Below are positions 53,219 through 61,824 of a stretch of 64,000 nucleotides of DNA, piece by piece. Location of the stretch: positions 981,425 to 1,045,424 of the forward strand of contig NZ_FKBS01000029.1 in NCBI RefSeq assembly GCF_900078315.1, in the 5' to 3' direction. The translations under genes and the position numbers were made by a program. The stretch is from Bordetella ansorpii (lineage in GTDB: Bacteria > Pseudomonadota > Gammaproteobacteria > Burkholderiales > Burkholderiaceae_B). The notes below the pieces were generated by a model that saw only the letters and a list, made by a program, of their open reading frames with translations, was not told the origin of the DNA and did no database searches. Positions within the stretch are counted from its first letter, which is position 1. Every line of letters starts with the position of its first letter.

Positions 53219-54010
53219 ATGCAAGAACTCGATTCGGCGGGTACCGCCGATGCGCCCGGCGATGCGGCGGGCGCAGGTCCACGCACCCTGCGACGCGGCT
53301 TGATGGTGCTGGCGGCCCTGCGAGACCAAGGTGGCGCCGGCCTGAGCGTGACCGACATCGCCCGGTTGACGTCCATCCAGCGGCCTACGATCTACCGCCT
53401 GCTGGCGGCACTGCTGGAAGCCGGGCTGGTGACCGCCATAGAAGGCAGCAAGCGCTACCGCGCCCAGTTGGACAGCGAACCCGAACTGACCCCTCCCGAT
53501 CCTCGCGTGCGGCAGATGCTGCCCACGCTGCGCCGCCTGGCCGAACGCACGGGCGACGCGGTGTTCCTGGTGGTGCGCGATGGCGACGAATCCGTCAGCC
53601 TGCATCGCGAGATCGGCAGCTATCCCGTCCAGATCCTGGCCACGTACGCGGGCAAGCGGCAGCCGCTGGGCGTGGGATCGGGCGGCATGGCGCTGCTGGC
53701 CGCCCTGCCCGACCGCACCGCGCACGGCATCGTGATGCGCAACTCCGCCAAGCTGGACGAATACGGCGGCATGACCGCCAACGAAATGCTGCGCCTGATC
53801 GAGAACACCCGCGCGCGCGGCTATTCGGTGGTGGGCAACCACGCGGTGCGCGGGGCGCTGGGGGTGGGCTGCGCCCTGCTGGATGCCCAAGGCGCGCCGG
53901 TGCTGGCGGTGAGCGTGACGGCCATCATCGACCGCATGCCGGCGCAGCGCCAGCGCGAGATCGCGGGCTGGATCAAGGCGGAACTGGGCCGGCTGGCGCC
54001 GCGCGCCTGA
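53219..54010 (+). CDS. IclR-family transcriptional regulator
   Basis: 263 residues. N-terminal wHTH (LRRGLMVLAALRDQGGAGLS, then LTSIQRPTIYRLLAALLEAG) and the IclR effector domain (AGKRQPLGVGSGGMALLAAL; ARGYSVVGNHAVRGALGVGC; ALDAQG-type ligand pocket). Probable repressor or activator of the divergent Bug gene through the twin palindromes; autoregulation likely because one site lies 56 bp before its own start. Convergent with the mscS-like gene. Confidence 0.94.
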   Translation: MQELDSAGTADAPGDAAGAGPRTLRRGLMVLAALRDQGGAGLSVTDIARLTSIQRPTIYRLLAALLEAGLVTAIEGSKRYRAQLDSEPELTPPDPRVRQMLPTLRRLAERTGDAVFLVVRDGDESVSLHREIGSYPVQILATYAGKRQPLGVGSGGMALLAALPDRTAHGIVMRNSAKLDEYGGMTANEMLRLIENTRARGYSVVGNHAVRGALGVGCALLDAQGAPVLAVSVTAIIDRMPAQRQREIAGWIKAELGRLAPRA

Positions 54011-54011
54011 G

Positions 54012-54050
54012 GCCGTCCCGCCAGGGACGGCGGGATCCGAGAATCCCGCC
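54012..54050. terminator. Two overlapping hairpins between convergent iclR and mscS genes
   Basis: GCCGTCCC-GCCA-GGGACGGC (54012-54031) and GGCGGGAT-CCGAGA-ATCCCGCC (54029-54050) are both perfect 8-bp stems and share three bases, so only one can form at a time. No T-tract follows. Probably a termination or RNA-stability element for the two converging transcripts. Confidence 0.45.
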
Positions 54051-54071
54051 CCTGGCAAATGTCGAGAGACC

Positions 54072-55007
54072 TCAGGCGGACGTGCCGGGCGTACCCTGTG
54101 GATTACCAGGATTGCCCGCCGGATCGGCAGGACCGCCCCTCGCGCCCGGCATCCTGGCGGCGTCCGCCAGGCGCTGGCCGTTGTCGGCCCCGGGCAGGTA
54201 CACGGCGCGCTGCATCGGTACCGGCGACTGGAAGCCCGCGTCGTCCAGCGTCTTGCGCACCTCGTGCAGCATCGCCCAGCGCAGGTCGCCGTATTTCGAG
54301 GCCTGGGTCCAGACGCGCACGTTGACCACCACGCCGTGGTCGCGGTAGTCCTCGATCTTCACCACCGGCGCGGGCGTATCCAGGACATCTTCGTGGCTGG
54401 CCACCAACTGCTGCAACCGCGCAATGGCGTCATCGACGTCATCGCCGTACTGGACGATCACGGGCACGTCCAGGCGACGGGTGGCGTTGCGCGCGTAGTT
54501 GGTGATGGTGGCATTCCACACGGTGCTGTTGGGCAGCGTGACGGTGATGCCATCGACCTTGACCAGGCGCGTCAGGAACAGGCCGACCTCGTCCACCGTG
54601 CCGTCGATACCGGTGCTCAGCGCCACGTATTCACCCGCGCGGATGGGGCGCAGGATCAGCAGCATGATGCCGGCCGAGATGTTCTGCAACGTGCCCTGCA
54701 GCGCCAGGCCGATGGCCAGGCCGGCCGCGCCCAGCACGGCGATCAGGCTGGCCGTCTGCACGCCGAAGCGCGCCAGCACGGCGATGATCGTGAACACGCG
54801 CACGGCCCAGACGACGGCGCCGTAGAACATCGGGATGATGGTGCGGTCGATGTGCGAAGAGCGGCTGGCGATGCGGCGCACCCAACTGCCCAGCAGGCTG
54901 GACACCCACCAGCCCACGCACAGTATCAGCAGCGCAACGGCCAGGTTGACGCCCAGGTCGAACACGCGCGGCCAGATCCCGACCAGCCCGTTCCAGGTTG
55001 TTTCCAT
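54072..55007 (-). CDS. Small-conductance mechanosensitive channel (MscS family)
   Basis: 311 residues. Three N-terminal membrane helices (LGVNLAVALLILCVGWWVSS; the pore helix GLAIGLALQGTLQNISAGIM) followed by the beta domain (GIDGTVDEVGLFLTRLVKVD; LPNSTVWNATITNYARN) and a C-terminal alpha/beta vestibule. Ends in a Pro/Gly-rich tail (GARGGPADPAGNPGNPQGTP). Releases solutes on hypo-osmotic shock in the inner membrane. The ATG at 55007 precedes the first helix properly. Confidence 0.94.
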   Translation of the reverse strand: METTWNGLVGIWPRVFDLGVNLAVALLILCVGWWVSSLLGSWVRRIASRSSHIDRTIIPMFYGAVVWAVRVFTIIAVLARFGVQTASLIAVLGAAGLAIGLALQGTLQNISAGIMLLILRPIRAGEYVALSTGIDGTVDEVGLFLTRLVKVDGITVTLPNSTVWNATITNYARNATRRLDVPVIVQYGDDVDDAIARLQQLVASHEDVLDTPAPVVKIEDYRDHGVVVNVRVWTQASKYGDLRWAMLHEVRKTLDDAGFQSPVPMQRAVYLPGADNGQRLADAARMPGARGGPADPAGNPGNPQGTPGTSA

Positions 55008-55138
55008 GATTGCTCCCGTGGAAAAAGAAATAAAGGCGCCGCGCACCGAGGCATGCGGTTGGCGTGCGCGGACGCATCGGCGACTCTAGCAGATGGAAGC
55101 GGCAAGCTGCGGCAAAGCGCGCACGGCGATGCAAAGCC

Positions 55139-56263
55139 TTACAGGCGGCGGAAGTGGTTGTCCCAAGCCAGGCCGGCATCGGTGGGCCGCACGGGACGCG
55201 GCTCGATGCCCGGACCGGTGTGGATCATGGCGCCCAGCCCGCTGCTGGCCAGGAAATGGCCCCGGGCGCGCGGCGCCACGCCGCAGCCGTCGGGCAGCTT
55301 CGTGACGCCCAGGTAGCGCCCGCTGTCTGCGTCCCAGTACATCACCTGGCCGCCCACCGGGCTGGAGGTGGCCATGATCCGGCCGCTGGCATCGGCGGCC
55401 ACGGTGCCGATGTAGTGGCGCATGTCGCGCAGCACCTCGGCCGGACCGGGATACAGTTCTGGCGTATGGCCGCGCCGGTGGCGGCCGACCAGCGCCGGCT
55501 GTTCGCTCTCGGGGCCCACGTGCTGGCAGCCGAACCACACGGCCCCGTCTCCCGCCAGGCCCAGGTGGCGGATGGACAACTGGTGCAGCGAGGCGTCCAG
55601 CTCGACCTTCTCGATGATCCGTCCGTCGGCCGCGTCCAGGTAGACCAGCGAGGGCCGCATGGAATCGAGGTTCAATTCCAGCTTGCCGTAGTCGGGATGC
55701 GTGAGGATGCCGCCGTTGGCCACGCACAGCGTCTTGCCGTCGGGCAGCAGCACGACCTCGTGCGAGCCCATGCCGTCCACGTCGAATTCGCCCAGGCGGC
55801 GGTATTGGCCGCCCGGCGAGGCGTCGTACACGCCCAGCACCGCACGGCCGCGCTCGTAGTCGTTCTCGGTGGCCAGCACGCGCTTGCCATCCGGCAGGAA
55901 GACGCCGTGGCCGTAGAAATGGCGGCCCTCGGCGGCCTGCAAGGGCTGCGGCGGCCGGCGGCCCGTGACGTCGAACGCCACGGCGAAGAAACCCGGCTGG
56001 CGGCCGAACACCACCGCCCGGCCGCGCGCCGGGTCCAGCGCGAAGCTGTGGCCGCGGTCCGGCATGGGCACCCGCAGCAGATCGGCGCCGCGCGCGTCCA
56101 GCACCACGGCCTCGTAGCGGCCCGCGCGCCGCCGCGCGGTGACATAGCAAGGTTCGCCATCGGCGCGCTCCGTCCGCGGTGCGGCGGCGGCCCAGGCCGC
56201 CGGCGTGCCGGGCAGGCCCAGCGCGGCGCACAGGGCCAGGAAGCGGCGGCGGTCGATCCGCAC
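55139..56263 (-). CDS. DUF1513 domain protein, Tat-exported
   Basis: 374 residues. A twin-arginine signal (MRIDRRRFLALCAALGLPG) precedes a beta-propeller-like body with HGVFLPDGKRVLATENDYER, VDGMGSHEVVLLPDGKTLCV and GVAPRARGHFLASSG. The molecular role is unknown; the family is regularly found in imelysin iron operons, as here. GTG at 56263 lies 2 bp after the imelysin stop and gives the Tat motif; TTG at 56269 is an alternative. Confidence 0.88.
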   Translation of the reverse strand: MRIDRRRFLALCAALGLPGTPAAWAAAAPRTERADGEPCYVTARRRAGRYEAVVLDARGADLLRVPMPDRGHSFALDPARGRAVVFGRQPGFFAVAFDVTGRRPPQPLQAAEGRHFYGHGVFLPDGKRVLATENDYERGRAVLGVYDASPGGQYRRLGEFDVDGMGSHEVVLLPDGKTLCVANGGILTHPDYGKLELNLDSMRPSLVYLDAADGRIIEKVELDASLHQLSIRHLGLAGDGAVWFGCQHVGPESEQPALVGRHRRGHTPELYPGPAEVLRDMRHYIGTVAADASGRIMATSSPVGGQVMYWDADSGRYLGVTKLPDGCGVAPRARGHFLASSGLGAMIHTGPGIEPRPVRPTDAGLAWDNHFRRL

Positions 56264-56265
56264 GC

Positions 56266-57357
56266 TCAATCCCCGTCCAGCGCGTTGAAGCCGATGGACA
56301 CGCCGAAGGCGGCGGCGAAATCCTGGTCCGCGATGTCCTTGGCGTTCTTCAGCACCAGCGCGGCCAGCGTGAAGGGCTGGCGCGACGCCTCGTCGCCGGC
56401 GGCCTGTTCGATGGGCTTGGACACGTCCGTCAGGGCCTGGCGCGCGCGGTTCAGTTCGTCGCGCACGGCCTGGCCCGTCCAGCGGCCATCGGGCGGCAAC
56501 GCCTCGGTCAGGTGCCCGGCCCAGGCTCCCATGCCATCCAGCCCCGCCATCAGGGAAGGCACGGTCAGGTCGCTGCGCCAGAAGGCCGCGCGGCGCGGGC
56601 GGGCGTCGGCGGGCGTCTTGCCCAGCACGGGCAGCAGCTTGATGTCCCGCGCGAACTGCAGGCCGGTGGACAGGGCCTTGATCGCCTCGGCGGCCACTTC
56701 CTGGCTGTTGCGGTACAGGTCGTTGCCCGGGGCGGGCGCGGCGAACTGGCGGCCGAAATCGCCCTGCGGGCTCCAGGCCTGGACCAGTTCGGCGGCCACG
56801 GCGCCGGCATTGGCGGCGATGGCCTGCGCGTAGCGGCATTCGTAGGCGAAGCCCGGCGCATCGCGCGACTGCAGCACGCCGCCGTCGCGATACAGCACGA
56901 ACTCCAGCGCCGGCAGGCCCTGCACGGCCACGCTGCGGGTGGCCAGCGCCCCCGGCGCCAGCAAGGCCTCGTCCTTCCTGGCCAGCGCCTCCTGCACCTG
57001 GCGCAGCACCACGCCGCGCGGATCCGGCCAGAAGGCCAGGCGCTCGTAGCGGTTGCCCTGCACCAGGGGACCGAATCGCAGGAATTCGATGCCGGTCCAG
57101 GCCTGCACGGTTTCGCCGAAAGCGGCCGAGACACGCTCGGCCCCCTTGGCCTCGCCGCCCGCGCACCAGTCTTTCAGGCTTGCCTGCAAGCGGTCGACCG
57201 CCTTCCCGAAGTCGGCGAATGCCGGACGGGCATAGCCTTCGGACAGGCGCTGGCCCAGGCTCTCGGCCGTGGCGGCGGCCTGCACGGCGGGCGCCACGCA
57301 GGCGCATCCCAATGCGGCGAACGCCAGCCTCTTGCGTAACGGAAGGGGAAGAGACAT
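56266..57357 (-). CDS. Imelysin-family periplasmic protein (second copy in operon)
   Basis: 363 residues. Signal peptide MSLPLPLRKRLAFAALGCAC, then two imelysin helical repeats (LQASLKDWCAGGEAKGAERV; AFGETVQAWTGIEFLRFGPL with the GxHxxE-like motif changed to GLPALEFVLY). Binds iron or haem at the cell surface in related bacteria. The second conserved motif lacks the histidine of classic imelysins, so metal coordination may differ. Separated by 123 bp from the di-haem protein gene. Confidence 0.88.
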   Translation of the reverse strand: MSLPLPLRKRLAFAALGCACVAPAVQAAATAESLGQRLSEGYARPAFADFGKAVDRLQASLKDWCAGGEAKGAERVSAAFGETVQAWTGIEFLRFGPLVQGNRYERLAFWPDPRGVVLRQVQEALARKDEALLAPGALATRSVAVQGLPALEFVLYRDGGVLQSRDAPGFAYECRYAQAIAANAGAVAAELVQAWSPQGDFGRQFAAPAPGNDLYRNSQEVAAEAIKALSTGLQFARDIKLLPVLGKTPADARPRRAAFWRSDLTVPSLMAGLDGMGAWAGHLTEALPPDGRWTGQAVRDELNRARQALTDVSKPIEQAAGDEASRQPFTLAALVLKNAKDIADQDFAAAFGVSIGFNALDGD

Positions 57358-57480
57358 GGTGTGGATTCCTTTTGCATGACTGGGCGGGCTGGCGAGGCGC
57401 GACTCGGGCGCATGCCCGCTACCGCGCCCGGCGTCCCGCCGCGCCCATCGAGGACCCGTCACGCTCGACGGGCCCTTCAC

Positions 57481-59112
57481 TTACAGCGACTCCAGGAAGC
57501 GCACCAGATCGGCGCGCTCTTCAGGCGTCATGTTCACCACGCGATCGCGCGCGGGCTGCGCCTCGCCGCCGTGCCACAGCACGGCCTCCAGCAGCGTACG
57601 CGCCCGGCCATCGTGCAGCCAGGTGGCGTTGGGGTTGACGGTCTTGGTCAGGCCGATGCCCCACAGCGGCGGCGTGCGCCAGTCGCGGCCCGAGGCCAGC
57701 CCCTCGGACACGTCGTCGGCCAGGCCGTCGCCCATATCGTGCAGCAGCATGTCGGTATACGGCCAGATCAGCTGGAAACGATGTTCCGGCCGCGCCGCAT
57801 CGCGCCGCGTCACGTACTTGGGCACGTGACAGGCCACGCAGTTGGCCTCGTAGAACAGCTTCTTGCCCGCCAGCACGCGCGCATCGTCGACGTCGCGGCG
57901 CTGCGGCACGGCCAGGTTGGTGGCGTAGTCGGCGACCAGGTCCATCAACGGCGCCGGCACTTCTTGCTCGCCCAGGTGCGGCTGCGCGCCGTGCGGCAGC
58001 TTGAAGCACTCCGCCTGCGCCTGGGTGCATTCGCCGTAATGGCTGGGGAACATCGGCGTGGACAGGCCCATGTCGTTCGAGAACGCCACGGCGGACTGCT
58101 GCTCGACGGTGGGCTGGCTGGCCTTCCAGTTGAAGCGGCCCAGCGCCGGCTTGCCGGTGCGCGCATCGATCACCCAGTTGGGCTTGCCGCGCACGCCGTC
58201 GCCGTGGTCGGCCGCGGCATTGGCCAGGATGTCGGCCTCGTGCACGGCTTCCAGCAGGCCCAGGCCGATCATCGGCGGCGCCAGCCGCGGCGACATCCGC
58301 ACGTCGGCGCGCATGGGGCCGTAGCCCAGGTTCTCGATACGGTAGGCGGGCCGCATCAACGTGGCGGTTTCGCCGCCATTGAGCTTGACTTCCACCGGCG
58401 AGTAATCGATCTCCAGGCTGCCCTCGGCGGGCAGGCCCGCCACCGCGAAATTCTGCAGTTGCACCCCGTAGACGGGATCGGGCAGGAAATGGATTTCGCC
58501 GGTATGGATGCGGCGCAGGTCGGCCTCGGTCAATGCCGGCACGGCCAGCCGCATCAGCAAGGCCACGGCATCGCTGCGCTCGACGGGATCGAAGCCGGGC
58601 ACCGTGCCCCGCCCGTCCTTCACGTGACAGGCCTGACAGGAGCGCGCGTTGAACAGCGGCCCCAGGCCATCCGAGGCCTGGGTGGAAGACGGCGACGAGA
58701 CCCAGTCCTTGCGGAACAGGCTGTTGCCCATCTGGAAGCGTTGCCGGCCTTCGAAATCCAGCGTGGCCGAGGGCAGCGAGAAGACATCGGCGTTGATCAG
58801 CGGGCGCACGGTGGCCGCGCCGGCCTGCATCAGCTCGAAAGGCTCGGCGCGGCTGAAATCGTCCGTGGCCTGGGTGACCTGGCGCACGCGCGCCTGATCC
58901 GTGGAATTGAGATCGGTGCGCTTGCGCTTGGCGGCAGCCTCGCCCGCCTCGGCGATGCCTTGCGGCGCTGGCGAGGGACCGGCCGGAACGTTGGGATCCC
59001 TGGCAGCCTCGTGCTGCTGCGCGCGCGCCTGGGCCGGCTGGGCGGCCGACGCCGCCCCGTGCGTTACCGCGGCAAGCGCTGCCAGCGCCGCCGCAACCAT
59101 CACAGGCTTCAT
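57481..59112 (-). CDS. Di-haem c-type cytochrome, DUF1111 'thiol oxidoreductase'
   Basis: 543 residues. Signal peptide (MKPVMVAAALAALAAVTHGA) and two CxxCH haem sites: RSCQACHVKDGRGTVPGF and ANCVACHVPKYVTRRDA; further family blocks GDGVRGKPNWVIDARTG, MGDGLADDVSEG and RTPPLWGIGLTKTVNPN. Periplasmic; the redox partner is unknown. ATG overlaps the stop of the first imelysin gene by 4 bp, so the operon is imelysin, DUF1111, imelysin, DUF1513. Confidence 0.93.
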   Translation of the reverse strand: MKPVMVAAALAALAAVTHGAASAAQPAQARAQQHEAARDPNVPAGPSPAPQGIAEAGEAAAKRKRTDLNSTDQARVRQVTQATDDFSRAEPFELMQAGAATVRPLINADVFSLPSATLDFEGRQRFQMGNSLFRKDWVSSPSSTQASDGLGPLFNARSCQACHVKDGRGTVPGFDPVERSDAVALLMRLAVPALTEADLRRIHTGEIHFLPDPVYGVQLQNFAVAGLPAEGSLEIDYSPVEVKLNGGETATLMRPAYRIENLGYGPMRADVRMSPRLAPPMIGLGLLEAVHEADILANAAADHGDGVRGKPNWVIDARTGKPALGRFNWKASQPTVEQQSAVAFSNDMGLSTPMFPSHYGECTQAQAECFKLPHGAQPHLGEQEVPAPLMDLVADYATNLAVPQRRDVDDARVLAGKKLFYEANCVACHVPKYVTRRDAARPEHRFQLIWPYTDMLLHDMGDGLADDVSEGLASGRDWRTPPLWGIGLTKTVNPNATWLHDGRARTLLEAVLWHGGEAQPARDRVVNMTPEERADLVRFLESL

Positions 59113-60419
59113 TTGAATACGGCGGCCGGGTCGTCCAGGCTGTCCGATCCCTCGACCTTGACCTCGCCCACGTCCAGCAGCGTGATCACGCGCTCGAAGC
59201 TGCGGGTCTGGGCGACCAGCGCATCGATGGCCTTCTGCACCACCGCATTGCCTTCGGCGTTGCCGCTGCCGATCATCTGGTCGTAGGTCTCGACGGTTTC
59301 GGCACGCGTCTTCAGCGCCTGCATGGCCTTGACGGTGTCATCCAGGCGCGCGCGCACTTCGGCATCGAGCTTGGCGTCGCGCGCCTTGACCAGGTCGGAC
59401 AGGCTGGCGCCCTGCACCGTCTTGCCGTCCACGCGGGTATACGCGCCGGTATAGACGTTGCGGATGCCGATCTGGTTGTAGAAGTGCGAATTGTGCGTGT
59501 TGTCCGAGAAGCAGTCGTGCTCTTCTTCAGGATCGCCCAGGATCAGGCCCAGCTTCATGCGCTCGCCGGCCAGTTCGCCATAGGACAGGCTGCCCATGCC
59601 GGTCAGCATGGCGTTCAGGCCCGCCTTGGGATCGGCCTCGACGGCCTTGCGGGCGGCGCCGCCGGCCTTCCAGTTGCCGACCATGGTTTCCAGGTCGGTG
59701 ACCAGCAGGGCGCTGACGGCCTTCAGGAACGCGACGCGGCGGTCGCAGTGGCCGCCGGTGCAGTGCTTGGTGTCGAAGTCGGTGTGCGGACGATTGCCCG
59801 AATGACGCTCCTGCGGCGTGCCCTTGCGGTCGGCCGGCGCGGGGCCGGTGCCGTTCAGGTCCTGGCCCCACAGCATGAATTCGATGGCGTGGTAGCCGGT
59901 GGCCACGTTGGCCTCGTTGCCATCGGCTTCGTGCAGCACTTCGGACAGCAGCTTGGGCGTGATGCGCGAGGCGTCGATGGTTTTGCCGCCCACCGATATC
60001 CTGGAATTGGCGATCAGGTTGACCACGTAATAGGCGTTGGCGTCGCTCTCGGTGCCGTACGAGGCGTCGACGTAGTCGAGCATGCCTTCGTCCAGCGGCC
60101 ACGCGTTGACGCGGCCTTCCCAGTCGTCGACCACGGGATTGCCGAAACGGAAAGCCTCTGTCTGCTGATAGGGCACGCGCGCCGCGATCCAGGCTTCGCG
60201 CGCGGCCTTCAGCGTCTGCTCGCTGGGCTGGGCGACCAGGGCATCGACCGCCTTGCGCAGCGTGCGCGCGGTGGCCAGCGAATCTTCATAACCCGCCAGG
60301 GCGATGTCCGAATAGATGCGCGTGACGGCCTTGGGCTCGACCGCGGCGTGGGCGCCAGCCGCTGCCAGCGTACCCACCAGGGCAACACCGTACAGCAGGC
60401 CTCGCAGCGACTGATACAT
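59109..60419 (-). CDS. Imelysin-family iron-regulated protein (insulin-cleaving metalloproteinase-like)
   Basis: 436 residues. Signal peptide MYQSLRGLLYGVALVGTLAA; imelysin blocks AREAWIAARVPYQQTEAFRF, VATGYHAIEFMLWGQDLNGT (GxHxxE intact) and KLGLILGDPEEEHDCFSDNT. Members bind iron in the periplasm or outer membrane. Long for the family but complete. ATG 60419 preferred over the TTG two codons upstream. First gene of the operon; a Fur-like palindrome lies 74 bp before the start. Confidence 0.92.
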   Translation of the reverse strand: MYQSLRGLLYGVALVGTLAAAGAHAAVEPKAVTRIYSDIALAGYEDSLATARTLRKAVDALVAQPSEQTLKAAREAWIAARVPYQQTEAFRFGNPVVDDWEGRVNAWPLDEGMLDYVDASYGTESDANAYYVVNLIANSRISVGGKTIDASRITPKLLSEVLHEADGNEANVATGYHAIEFMLWGQDLNGTGPAPADRKGTPQERHSGNRPHTDFDTKHCTGGHCDRRVAFLKAVSALLVTDLETMVGNWKAGGAARKAVEADPKAGLNAMLTGMGSLSYGELAGERMKLGLILGDPEEEHDCFSDNTHNSHFYNQIGIRNVYTGAYTRVDGKTVQGASLSDLVKARDAKLDAEVRARLDDTVKAMQALKTRAETVETYDQMIGSGNAEGNAVVQKAIDALVAQTRSFERVITLLDVGEVKVEGSDSLDDPAAVFK

Positions 60420-60796
60420 CGACAAACTCCGTTGTTTGCACGACCGCCCCGCGACGGACGGCGTGTAGGTGAACTCACGAGGGATGCAGTGTAAACGAGA
60501 TTCGTTCTTTGTTCAGAATGATGTCAGTTGGTTTTTAGCGTGATGTCAGCGAAAACAATGGCTTGCCGCGCGCAGGCGGCAGGCGGACGGCCATGCCCCA
60601 GGGCGAGGCAAGACGGGTTGCCTGGCGCGCTGGAGCATCCCCGAAATGGCACCTGATCGGTGCATTCCTGCCCGAAAGATCGGACCCCACCGCCGTCCTG
60701 CCCACGCAGGATCGTGAACGCAGACATGGCACGGGTATTGCTTGACAGGCTGTACAGGCCCGAAAACCTTGCGCCTGATCTTTACGGAGCGTTGCC
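60420..60796. promoter_or_regulatory. Promoter region between the imelysin operon and a 45-residue gene
   Basis: 377 bases without a supportable gene. Holds the Fur-like sequence at 60493-60507 on the imelysin side and a TTGACA hexamer at 60742-60747 pointing toward the small gene at 60797, with no clear -10. Confidence 0.4.
60493..60507 (-). promoter_or_regulatory. Candidate Fur box upstream of the imelysin operon
   Basis: AAACGAGATTCGTTC contains the inverted repeat AACGA-GAT-TCGTT and resembles a degenerate Fur box (AAATGAGAATCATTC-like, 11 of 15). Supported mainly by the iron-linked operon it precedes. Confidence 0.35.
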
Positions 60797-60934
60797 ATGA
60801 CCCAGGACACCATCGACCGCTATGTAAGCCGCTTCCTGAAGCTGCTGGGCAACCCGCCGCAGCACGCCGCGCCCGCCCAGCGCTTGCCGCAACTGGCGCG
60901 CGTGCCGGCCGCGCCGGCCGGGGAGCGTGGCTAA
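60797..60934 (+). CDS. Small 45-residue protein of unknown function
   Basis: MTQDTIDRYVSRFLKLLGNP followed by a Pro/Ala/Arg-rich tail. ATG at 60797 is preceded by GGAG at a good distance (60785-60788) and the stop is followed 30 bp later by a very strong terminator, so the unit looks like a complete small gene. The first 20 residues could form an amphipathic helix. No family recognised. It may be conserved in the genus; I cannot verify that. Confidence 0.6.
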   Translation: MTQDTIDRYVSRFLKLLGNPPQHAAPAQRLPQLARVPAAPAGERG

Positions 60935-60964
60935 GGCATCGGGACAGTTCCTCGCAATGAAAAG

Positions 60965-61000
60965 AATCGCCCGCGCCGAGGTTTCGGCGCGGGCGATTTT
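60965..61000. terminator. Strong bidirectional terminator between the small gene and the ABM gene
   Basis: A perfect 15-bp stem, AATCGCCCGCGCCGA (60965-60979) with TCGGCGCGGGCGATT (60984-60998), loop GGTT, then TT. It serves both the plus-strand small gene and the minus-strand ABM gene that ends at 61031. Confidence 0.92.
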
Positions 61001-61030
61001 CATCGGGCCCGCCCAACGAGCCGCCAGGCG

Positions 61031-61615
61031 TCAGGAACGCAGCGCTTTCAGGGCGCGCGGGCTGTTGCCCGCATACAGCCAGCCGCGCAGCAAGCGCGTG
61101 ATGACGGGCATACAGACGAACGACAGCACCGGCGTCATGCAGGCCGTGGTGACCAGCACGCGCCAGAACAGCGGCAAGGCGCTCAGGATGGGATTGAAAA
61201 GGGTGGAGAACAGCAGCAGCATCGGGAAATAGGCCACCCAGATGCTGACGGCCTGCTTCCAGCGCGGCGGCGCCGAGACGCGTGGGCCGAACCAGCTATC
61301 CATGCCGCTGACGCGGGTTTCGTGCGTGGCGCGCACCAGCGAGGCGCCGCGCTCCAGCCACATGCGGCGCGGCAACGAGCCTTCCCACCGCGTGAGGCTG
61401 GCTTCGTCGGTGAAGCGCAGCACGATCTGGTACTGGTCGCCGCCTTCGGGCGGCTGCAGCACGCCCGAGCCCAGGAATCCTGGAAATCCCGCCGCCAGGA
61501 TCTCTCCCTGGCGCATCCAGGCCAGGAAGTCGCTGTAGCGATCCGGCGAGATGTGGCGGGTCACCAACATCGTCACGGGAATAGGCGCGGGTACGGGGGG
61601 TCGGGCGGCGGACAT
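61031..61615 (-). CDS. Antibiotic biosynthesis monooxygenase (ABM) domain protein with membrane helices
   Basis: 194 residues. N-terminal ABM-type ferredoxin-like domain (ISPDRYSDFLAWMRQGEILA, GVLQPPEGGDQYQIVLRFTD, SLTRWEGSLPRRMWL), then two or three membrane helices (VSIWVAYFPMLLLFSTLFNP; FWRVLVTTACMTPVLSFVCM). Function unknown; possibly a small quinone- or aldehyde-oxidising enzyme held at the inner membrane. GGAGTT lies just before ATG 61615. A textbook sigma54 promoter and an upstream NtrC-like site point to nitrogen-dependent expression. Confidence 0.88.
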   Translation of the reverse strand: MSAARPPVPAPIPVTMLVTRHISPDRYSDFLAWMRQGEILAAGFPGFLGSGVLQPPEGGDQYQIVLRFTDEASLTRWEGSLPRRMWLERGASLVRATHETRVSGMDSWFGPRVSAPPRWKQAVSIWVAYFPMLLLFSTLFNPILSALPLFWRVLVTTACMTPVLSFVCMPVITRLLRGWLYAGNSPRALKALRS

Positions 61616-61676
61616 GATGAACTCCTATGCAGCGGGCCAGCCTGGAAACGCCTGCTGGCGCGTCCGTGTTAACCCC

Positions 61677-61692
61677 AGCAAGAGACGTGCCA
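61677..61692 (-). promoter_or_regulatory. Sigma54-type promoter of the ABM gene
   Basis: On the minus strand TGGCACGTCTCTTGCT, an exact match to the consensus TGGCACG-N4-TTGCT, with GG and GC at the -24/-12 positions. Predicted transcription start near 61666, about 50 nt before ATG 61615. Confidence 0.75.
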
Positions 61693-61807
61693 ACCTTGCG
61701 GTGCAGCATGCCCCCCTTGAACAAGGAAGAAGCCTTGCGGCTTGCTTGCGATGCCTTTGTTATTTTGCACCGCACAAATCCCCAGACCAGGGATTACCCG
61801 CATATTA

Positions 61808-61824
61808 CGCACCATAATGGTGCA
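61808..61824. promoter_or_regulatory. NtrC-like enhancer site
   Basis: CGCACCATAATGGTGCA, an almost perfect 17-bp dyad of the TGCAC(C/T)-N5-(A/G)GTGCA type bound by NtrC at glnA-like promoters, centred about 150 bp upstream of the predicted sigma54 start site, a typical enhancer distance. Confidence 0.6.

Noticed and set aside
61808-61824. Leader of a glutamine synthetase gene
   Set aside because: The NtrC-like site looks like a glnA enhancer, but neither flanking gene is glnA or another ntr gene.
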